A stretch of DNA of 19,991 bases from positions 1 through 19,991 of the forward strand of contig JBLHMO010000055.1 in NCBI GenBank assembly GCA_047622145.1. The letters run 5' to 3'. The DNA is from Litorivivens sp047622145. GTDB taxonomy: Bacteria; Pseudomonadota; Gammaproteobacteria; Pseudomonadales; Spongiibacteraceae. The notes beneath the pieces were generated by a model. The model made no database searches. It saw nothing but the letters and a program-made list of their open reading frames with translations, and was not told where the DNA came from. A program made the translations under genes and the position numbers. Shown here in pieces: positions 14,951 to 19,991 of the stretch; position 1 is the first letter of the stretch, and each line of letters begins with the position of its first letter.

Positions 14951-15928
14951 CATAGCGTAGCCTCGGTCAAGACACCAAAACACAGCCATACCACCCATCA
15001 GGTAAACAGCGGCGCCGCGTGCTAGCGGCGCCGCTGACGCGGACAGTCTGCGCATCAGACTCGTCATTGCCACCAGCGCAATGACGAACACTACCTGCCC
15101 CACTTCAATACCGACATTAAACGAGACCAAACCTGCCACGATATCGTTTTGCGGCAGACCCAACTCAGTTAGCACGCTGGCAAAACCCAAACCATGAATC
15201 AAACCAAAAGCGGCTATGACTGGCCAGCGCATCCGTAGCGCACGGTCCGCAAGCGATTTGTAACTCAGCTCCAAAGCCAAATATAAAATGGTTGCTGCGA
15301 TGGCCAGCTCCACCCACAGCGATATTGGGGGAATGATGCCCAGACTGACGCAAACAAGGGTAATACTGTGCCCGAGCGTAAATGCCGTTACCGTCATCAA
15401 CAGTTGGCGCCAACCGCTAGCCAGTAACAACAAGCCTGTTACAAATAGCAGATGGTCGAATCCGTTCAGAATATGCTCCACGCCTAGCGCGAAGTACTGA
15501 CCGACAACGCGCCAAGTGCCCGGCACAGCAGGCACTGTGAACAGCTGGCCATCACGCCGAATTAACTCGCTGTATTGGCGATCGTCCGCCAGTGTAAGCG
15601 TCAGCAGTGCGGCCGTACGGCTCGCCGTCAAGCCGCGAACCTGTAGTGTTTGTCCGGTCAAACCCTGCGGGCACTGCATCGTCCACCGCCACTCAATCGA
15701 GGTCCCCGCAGCTCCGCTTTCAGGCGCATCCAAGGTACAGTTTTGGGGGAAAATTGGCTCTGGGCTCACCTGTCCGCTAAGCGCCGGGGTGCGCCACAGT
15801 ACGCTGTACAGGCCCGCGCTTTTCTCAGAAATTTCTAATAACGAGGGCGCCAATTTGTGAGCAAAACCGAGCGATGTCAGGCTGAGCAGTAACAGCAGCA
15901 TCAGTTGTTGTTTGAGTAACTGTTTCAT
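14924..15928 (-). CDS. HupE/UreJ-like membrane protein
   Basis: 334 residues. A signal-like N-terminus (LLLLLSLTSLGFA) is followed by a periplasmic domain of about 120 residues. Then come about six or seven membrane segments carrying conserved His and acidic residues: GVEHILNGFDHLLFV, TLGHSITL, FGLIHGLGFAS and FNVGIEVGQVVFV. This is the pattern of HupE/UreJ permeases with an extracytoplasmic N-terminal domain. Characterised HupE/UreJ members take up Ni2+, but metal specificity here is inferred only; no hydrogenase or urease gene is in the window. The start ATG (15926-15928) overlaps the stop of the PPIase gene as ATGA, so the two are translationally coupled. Last gene of a three-gene operon. 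Confidence 0.88.
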   Translation of the reverse strand: MKQLLKQQLMLLLLLSLTSLGFAHKLAPSLLEISEKSAGLYSVLWRTPALSGQVSPEPIFPQNCTLDAPESGAAGTSIEWRWTMQCPQGLTGQTLQVRGLTASRTAALLTLTLADDRQYSELIRRDGQLFTVPAVPGTWRVVGQYFALGVEHILNGFDHLLFVTGLLLLASGWRQLLMTVTAFTLGHSITLVCVSLGIIPPISLWVELAIAATILYLALELSYKSLADRALRMRWPVIAAFGLIHGLGFASVLTELGLPQNDIVAGLVSFNVGIEVGQVVFVIALVAMTSLMRRLSASAAPLARGAAVYLMGGMAVFWCLDRGYAMLLSSFYFF

Positions 15929-16878
15929 GGTGCAGGCACCTCCCCGCTGGGCTGGTCGAGCGCAGCGATGACGTAACGCTCACGCAGCTCGTCGATGTAC
16001 AGGCGCAACGATTGACGCTCCTGCCCATCCCGCCACAGCTGAACCAGCTTAGGCTTCACTGCGGCAAAATTGCGCAGGTGTTCCGGATAAATTTCGCTGA
16101 CCCGCAGCAGATGTTGCCCATATGCGGACGGTAGTGGCCCAAACCAATGATCGCTAGCAATATTTTCGGCGCCCAGCGCGTCACTGAACTGCGCACCAAA
16201 CATGAAGGTCATATCCTGCAATGATTTATTACTGACGTCCTGGCCATGCAGAAAAGGGTCCCCCATCGCCGTCGCAGTGATTGAATCGGCGGCGCCAACA
16301 ATAGCGAGATCACCCAGCGCGCGCTGCTGTGGATTCTCGGGACGGTCTGCACTGTAAAAGATATGCCTGAAACTGTAGCGTGCCGGCACCAGCCAACGCT
16401 CGCGATCGGTTTCGTAGAGAGTCTGCAATTGTGCCTCGACCGGTGCCGACACATATTTAAGTCGCCCAATGCGTTCAATGCGCTGCACCATGCGCCGCTT
16501 TATTACTTCGTCGGAGAGGTGCACGCCTAGGCTCATGGCGGTACGGATTTTGTCCTCGTCACTACCCTCCATACCTAGAAATTCCGCGTCTCTCAACAAG
16601 CGTTGCAGCACCACGGTGTCGTCTCGATGGTAATTGCGGCGCAAGGCTTCAGCAAACAACATTCTGCTCTCAAGCTCCTGTTTCTGCATGGCCAACATTT
16701 GCTGCGAACTCGGCACTCTCCCCGTCTGCCGCATCCAGTCGTCGCGCAAACCTTTTACGGTTTCCTCATCCAATGCTTCGACACTCTGGCGCTGTCGATC
16801 CGCCAAGTGCTGGCTACCGGCAAACAGTAACATTCCAATAACAATAAAGTGTAGTAGAGGCTGTTTCAGAAAACGCAT
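15925..16878 (-). CDS. Parvulin-like peptidylprolyl isomerase, membrane-anchored
   Basis: 317 residues. A single N-terminal membrane helix (about 9-21, LHFIVIGMLLFAG) suggests anchoring with the body in the periplasm. A charged helical region (SurA/PpiD-like chaperone part, MQKQELESRMLFAEALRRN) precedes a PpiC-like region: RYSFRHIFYSADRPENPQQR, GDPFLHGQDV, DHWFGPLPSAYGQHLLRVSEI. The rotamase core is recognisable but divergent. The start overlaps the DUF3604 stop by one base (TAATG) and the stop overlaps the HupE start (ATGA), so all three are cotranslated. The likely role is folding or maturation of an exported partner, most simply the DUF3604 protein. Confidence 0.85.
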   Translation of the reverse strand: MRFLKQPLLHFIVIGMLLFAGSQHLADRQRQSVEALDEETVKGLRDDWMRQTGRVPSSQQMLAMQKQELESRMLFAEALRRNYHRDDTVVLQRLLRDAEFLGMEGSDEDKIRTAMSLGVHLSDEVIKRRMVQRIERIGRLKYVSAPVEAQLQTLYETDRERWLVPARYSFRHIFYSADRPENPQQRALGDLAIVGAADSITATAMGDPFLHGQDVSNKSLQDMTFMFGAQFSDALGAENIASDHWFGPLPSAYGQHLLRVSEIYPEHLRNFAAVKPKLVQLWRDGQERQSLRLYIDELRERYVIAALDQPSGEVPAP

Positions 16879-18854
16879 TATTCAGAACCCTTTAGGTCGG
16901 GCTCTATTGCAGCAGCTTTAGGGGAATACCAAATAGGCGAGGTCCAAGCCCGCTCCTGCACAACAGGCTTGTGTTCGTCGCTGCAACAGCGTTCCAGACC
17001 TTCGACAATCGTGCCGGGATTGCTACAATTTACCTTATTCGCGACGCACACTTGCTGGCTCCAGCGGCAGCTCGGATTTTCTACAATCCGTGCATAATAA
17101 TAGGCCTGCTCGTCGGTCTTAAACTCCGGATCACGCCAGACACGGCACAAGCGCTTATAGCCATCACCACTGCGCTTGCAGTTCAGCAGATTCACGCTAG
17201 CGCCATTCTCTGCATTTCCCCCAACGTTGTACACACGCTGATGTTTGGCGCCCGCATTGTCGACCCAGCCCTTAATAATTTGCATACGCTGCAAAGGCGT
17301 TCCGGGTTCTTCGACGGTGCCTGGGTCCATCAGTGCCGAGAGCAGAAATCTGGGATCACCATCAGCCACTGGCGGTACTGGTAATTGCCCTCCCATCGGC
17401 ACGCCGTCGCGGTAGGCTTGCTCGACAAAATCGGGCTCTTCGCAGAGCTTGCGGTCAAGATTCCAGCCACCAAAAAAGCGCACCGACATACGCGGACCGC
17501 TGGTGCCGTAGGTTTCCTTGTTCTTCAATCCGGAAAAAATGGCATCGCGACTATTCTCTTCAGCCCAGACAACCGCTAATCCGCCAGGATTAAATTCGAG
17601 GTCGTCGGGAAATCCCAGTTTGGCATCGATACTGGCAGGCTCACCCGCACCACCATGTCCGGGAAAATCGATTTCAGACACCGCGCCCGGCGCGCCCAAA
17701 TGGGTGTCCGTGCTGGCAATAAAGCCGAGCTGATAAGGGTTTAGCCCACGCTCGCGCTCTAGCAACAAGCCCTCATTTAATACGTCCCGCAAAAAGCCAT
17801 CGCCTTTTTGTGGTGCCGAGCGCGTCAAGCTCATAAATTTGCCGGAAAATTTATCGTAGGGAAGCTGTTCAAAAGCGCAGAGCTCGTCTTCCATTTGCCC
17901 GGGGCCATAAAAACACTCGGAGCTACCTTTGTGCTGCATGACCTCAACTAGGCGCTCCAATCGGCTACGTCTAGCAAGATCGGCGTCAGTGAATGCAACC
18001 CCGTCCGCATCTTTCAAGCTGAACATATAGCCATCGCTCAAGTTCGAATTGTGCGGAATAATTAAAGCATCACAGCCGGTGCCGGCATCGAGACAAGTTT
18101 GTTCCAGCGAATTCCACAAACCCCGCGCGGAGGGATCGTCCACAAAGCTGTAAGGCAAAGCTGGCACTTTTTCGTTACGAAAAACAACGTTCCGGTGAAG
18201 ATTGGCCAGGTTCTCCGAGGCCCCAGTCCATTCATAGCCGATGAGTGCGGTGAAGTCACAATTTTCACTGCGATCGTATGTCTGTTCAGCGGCACTGCGC
18301 ATCTCGCGCCAAGGTCCTGCTCCTGCGGATCGACACAACTCGCCATTATCCCCACAGAAGCCCAATCGGCCGGTGCCGCTGGAGGCTTTCGAATTAAACA
18401 CAAAAAATGCGGCTCTCGGCCAGCGCCGGTAGAGCCGACACTGCCAAGAACCGTAAGCTTCCATACCCGGTGAATGGCATATGGAGACTTCCCCAAAGAG
18501 TTCAGCGTGGTCGGTCACCACGGCGAAATCCAGTGGTCGGTTTAGCTTCAAGCTGCGAGTAGGCTCACCCGACTCTGTCCAAGGCTGCAAGCCAATTCGC
18601 TTGCCCCGAGCGAATTCGTAGGCCTGCAGTGGCGTTGTGCGTGTATCCTGAGTGCTCGCATCTAGTGAGTATTTGGTGTGCACATGAGTATCACCAAACA
18701 GGGGCATTTTAAGGTGATTAAAATGCCGGCAAGGCTCCCGCTGTTCTGTGCGTTCAAATGGCAGCGTTGCCGGCGCGGCTTCGATCGCCACCGAAAATGC
18801 CATCAAATGTAAGAAAAAACACCAAAAACCATGCTTATTAACCGCAATCTTCAC
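16878..18854 (-). CDS. DUF3604 secreted protein with PHP-like metal-binding motifs
   Basis: 658 residues from GTG 18854, chosen because GGAG lies six bases upstream and the result MKIAVNKHGF opens a clean signal peptide ending near Ala26. GTG 18866 would place that GGAG inside the gene. Metal-type motifs resembling PHP phosphoesterases are GDTHVHTKYSLDA (54-66), VVTDHAELFGE and IASTDTHLGAPG, with further His in IIPHNSN and HKGSSECFYG. The mature part holds 18 Cys (even number, including FCGDNGELC, CCSDE), fitting disulfides in the periplasm or outside. The enzymatic role of DUF3604 is not established; a metal-dependent hydrolase is the reasonable guess. First gene of a coupled operon with a PPIase and a HupE-like permease. 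The SPIWYS near the C-terminus is typical for the family. Confidence 0.92.
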   Translation of the reverse strand: MKIAVNKHGFWCFFLHLMAFSVAIEAAPATLPFERTEQREPCRHFNHLKMPLFGDTHVHTKYSLDASTQDTRTTPLQAYEFARGKRIGLQPWTESGEPTRSLKLNRPLDFAVVTDHAELFGEVSICHSPGMEAYGSWQCRLYRRWPRAAFFVFNSKASSGTGRLGFCGDNGELCRSAGAGPWREMRSAAEQTYDRSENCDFTALIGYEWTGASENLANLHRNVVFRNEKVPALPYSFVDDPSARGLWNSLEQTCLDAGTGCDALIIPHNSNLSDGYMFSLKDADGVAFTDADLARRSRLERLVEVMQHKGSSECFYGPGQMEDELCAFEQLPYDKFSGKFMSLTRSAPQKGDGFLRDVLNEGLLLERERGLNPYQLGFIASTDTHLGAPGAVSEIDFPGHGGAGEPASIDAKLGFPDDLEFNPGGLAVVWAEENSRDAIFSGLKNKETYGTSGPRMSVRFFGGWNLDRKLCEEPDFVEQAYRDGVPMGGQLPVPPVADGDPRFLLSALMDPGTVEEPGTPLQRMQIIKGWVDNAGAKHQRVYNVGGNAENGASVNLLNCKRSGDGYKRLCRVWRDPEFKTDEQAYYYARIVENPSCRWSQQVCVANKVNCSNPGTIVEGLERCCSDEHKPVVQERAWTSPIWYSPKAAAIEPDLKGSE

Positions 18855-19022
18855 AACATTCTCCACCAGCAGTCTTATCGTTAATTATCAGCGAAATCTT
18901 TCCCTGCGGGCATCGCCCAAATGGCTCACAAGACTTTGCCCCGAATATGCACCAAATTCAGCTTTCGTTCAGTTTGCTTATGCAAAACTAGCTCGCATGA
19001 TACGAATTTAGCGGAGACTAGT

Positions 19023-19370
19023 ATGAAAAAACTTCTGAGCATTAGTTTACTACTGACAGGCGGGCTAGCCGCCAACCCAGTATTGGCTGACCACCAACAT
19101 CATAGTCACAGCCACACCGAATATGTCTGTCATGAAACTGGAAGTCACTATCATGACAGCCAACACTACAATAGCGGCCATGATTATTATGACCACAGCC
19201 AGCGATCGAGTCAGGTGACCTACACCTACTACAGTCGTCACCCGGCTTATAGCTACAGCAATCATCGCTACGAGCGGCCGCAGCGCCATTACCGTAGCCG
19301 CCATAATGACCGAAGTACTTCGCGAATACGCGTCAGCAGCCCGAGCGGCAGTCTAAACCTCCGGTTTTAA
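19023..19370 (+). CDS. Small secreted His/Tyr-rich protein
   Basis: 115 residues. ATG 19023 has GGAG six bases upstream. The reading frame is open further back, but MKKLLSISLLLTGG starts a proper signal peptide with cleavage after VLA (residue 22). The mature 93 residues contain 15 His and 12 Tyr, with clusters HQHHSHSHTEY, CHETGSHYHD and YYSRHPAYSYS. The tail is basic and ends RIRVSSPSGSLNLRF. No known family is recognised. His clusters on an exported protein suggest binding of Zn, Ni, Cu or similar. It is divergent from the DUF3604-PPIase-HupE operon (168 bases between starts) and ends in a good terminator. Confidence 0.8.
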   Translation: MKKLLSISLLLTGGLAANPVLADHQHHSHSHTEYVCHETGSHYHDSQHYNSGHDYYDHSQRSSQVTYTYYSRHPAYSYSNHRYERPQRHYRSRHNDRSTSRIRVSSPSGSLNLRF

Positions 19371-19384
19371 GCTGCCATCTACCC

Positions 19385-19408
19385 AGGCCCTGCACTTGCA
19401 GGGCCTTT
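19385..19408 (+). terminator. Rho-independent terminator after the His-rich gene
   Basis: AGGCCCTGC (19385-19393) and GCAGGGCCT (19398-19406) form a perfect 9-bp stem with an ACTT loop, followed by TTTCGCTCT. It lies 14 bases past the stop and may also serve the convergent GST gene. Confidence 0.8.
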
Positions 19409-19448
19409 CGCTCTCGCAAGCAAGCTTCGCAAGTAAATAAAAGCCGGC

Positions 19449-19991
19449 TCAGGCCAGCGCCGCGCGCACTCGATCAATATAGGCCAATAAATGGCCGCAG
19501 CTCTCCGGCATTTGTTCTTTTACCCAGCCGGCAAATTCGCAGGTTGCTACCACATCGATATCGGCTTGAGACAGTGAGTCACCGACGATAAATTCCCGGT
19601 CTTGTAAATGGCCGTCTATCGCACTGAAAAAGGTCTGCAAGCGCTGTTGCCCGCGAGTAACCAGCTCAGGAATCTGCTCGCAAGGTGCCGGGCCGGGCAG
19701 CGCCCTACCCTTAAACGCCTCACCCTGATTGCGTAGCATTTCTGCTATAGACATCAATCCATTCAAAAAAATACGGTGCATCCAGCCAACTATCTGGGCG
19801 CGTTCCAAGTCATTGCGCCCCATCAGCGGTTTGTCCGGGTACTGCGTGTCCAGATACAGGCAAATAGCAACAACGTCGATCAACACTGTGCCGTCATCCA
19901 ACTGCAGCGCCGGTACCGAGCAGTCAGGATTGACGGCTTTGTAGCTATCGTTAAACTGCTCCTGCTTCATCAAGTCGATCTGCTCGGTGTC
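19449..19991 (-). CDS. Glutathione S-transferase family protein, 5' end outside window
   Basis: 180 codons are visible; the frame stays open to the window edge (DTEQIDLMKQEQFNDSYKAV), so the TTG/ATG near 19970 are internal and about 20-25 N-terminal residues are missing. The thioredoxin-like N-domain shows NPDCSVPALQLDDGTVL (cis-Pro motif VPAL), then VVAICLYLDTQYPD, the Glu/Asp-Ser glutathione site being altered to Asp-Val. The helical C-domain has LERAQIVGWMHRIF, FIVGDSLSQADIDVVATCEFAGW (N-capping box) and an end at YIDRVRAALA. The role is glutathione conjugation or related detoxification; the substrate is unknown. It converges with the His-rich gene across a terminator. Confidence 0.88.
   Translation of the reverse strand, partial: DTEQIDLMKQEQFNDSYKAVNPDCSVPALQLDDGTVLIDVVAICLYLDTQYPDKPLMGRNDLERAQIVGWMHRIFLNGLMSIAEMLRNQGEAFKGRALPGPAPCEQIPELVTRGQQRLQTFFSAIDGHLQDREFIVGDSLSQADIDVVATCEFAGWVKEQMPESCGHLLAYIDRVRAALA

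Noticed and set aside
18872..18895. Fur-box-like AT-rich sequence (GATAATTAACGATAA on the minus strand) before the DUF3604 operon
   Set aside because: Only the first half matches the 7-1-7 Fur pattern; the second half agrees poorly.

Overview
The window looks like chromosomal DNA of a gammaproteobacterium, probably marine and near the Cellvibrionales/Spongiibacteraceae-Halieaceae type. This is inferred from the gene repertoire (BioA, YtfJ, YbfF-like esterase, OmpA/TSP3 proteins, a DUF3604-PPIase-HupE operon, and a GMC/ALDH/LLM catabolic block). No rRNA or marker gene fixes the taxonomy. No tRNA, rRNA, CRISPR array, transposase or phage gene was seen, and no gene-free stretch exceeds 300 bases.

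Region 1 (1-6014) mixes intact and decaying genes. bioA (biotin synthesis) runs in from the left edge. Directly after it, with an overlapping start, is a voltage-gated-type K+ channel gene that is clearly dead: a shortened A-run, two in-frame TAG codons and a 12-bp tandem duplication. Next is a YgiD/DODA-type extradiol dioxygenase. Its conserved N-terminus lies in frame but has no usual start codon, and its conserved C-terminus lies beyond an in-frame TAG. An intact pair follows: an OmpA-family outer-membrane protein and a thrombospondin-type-3-repeat lipoprotein, closed by a strong hairpin. After it comes a YjbQ-family gene that is broken too (a short out-of-frame segment and a Trp-to-TGA change).

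Region 2 (6153-13259) starts with ytfJ (periplasmic, thioredoxin-like), which converges on an SRPBCC protein. Divergent from that protein is a likely catabolic run: SDR dehydrogenase, GMC (FAD) alcohol oxidoreductase and a coniferyl-aldehyde-dehydrogenase-like ALDH. Convergent to this run is an LLM-class flavin/F420-type oxidoreductase, divergent from a TetR regulator. The set fits stepwise oxidation of an alcohol to an aldehyde to an acid under TetR control. The substrate cannot be read from sequence.

Region 3 (13309-19991) holds a YbfF-like esterase divergent from an unknown lipoprotein, with a near-perfect 25-bp palindrome between their starts. A minus-strand operon follows with translational coupling at both junctions: DUF3604 (secreted, Cys-rich, PHP-like metal motifs), a parvulin-like PPIase and a HupE/UreJ-type membrane protein. 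Divergent from it is a small secreted His/Tyr-rich protein. A GST-like gene runs off the right edge.

The best leads are the cluster of three broken genes around an intact OmpA/TSP3 pair, and the DUF3604-PPIase-HupE operon with its His-rich neighbour as a possible metal-handling unit.
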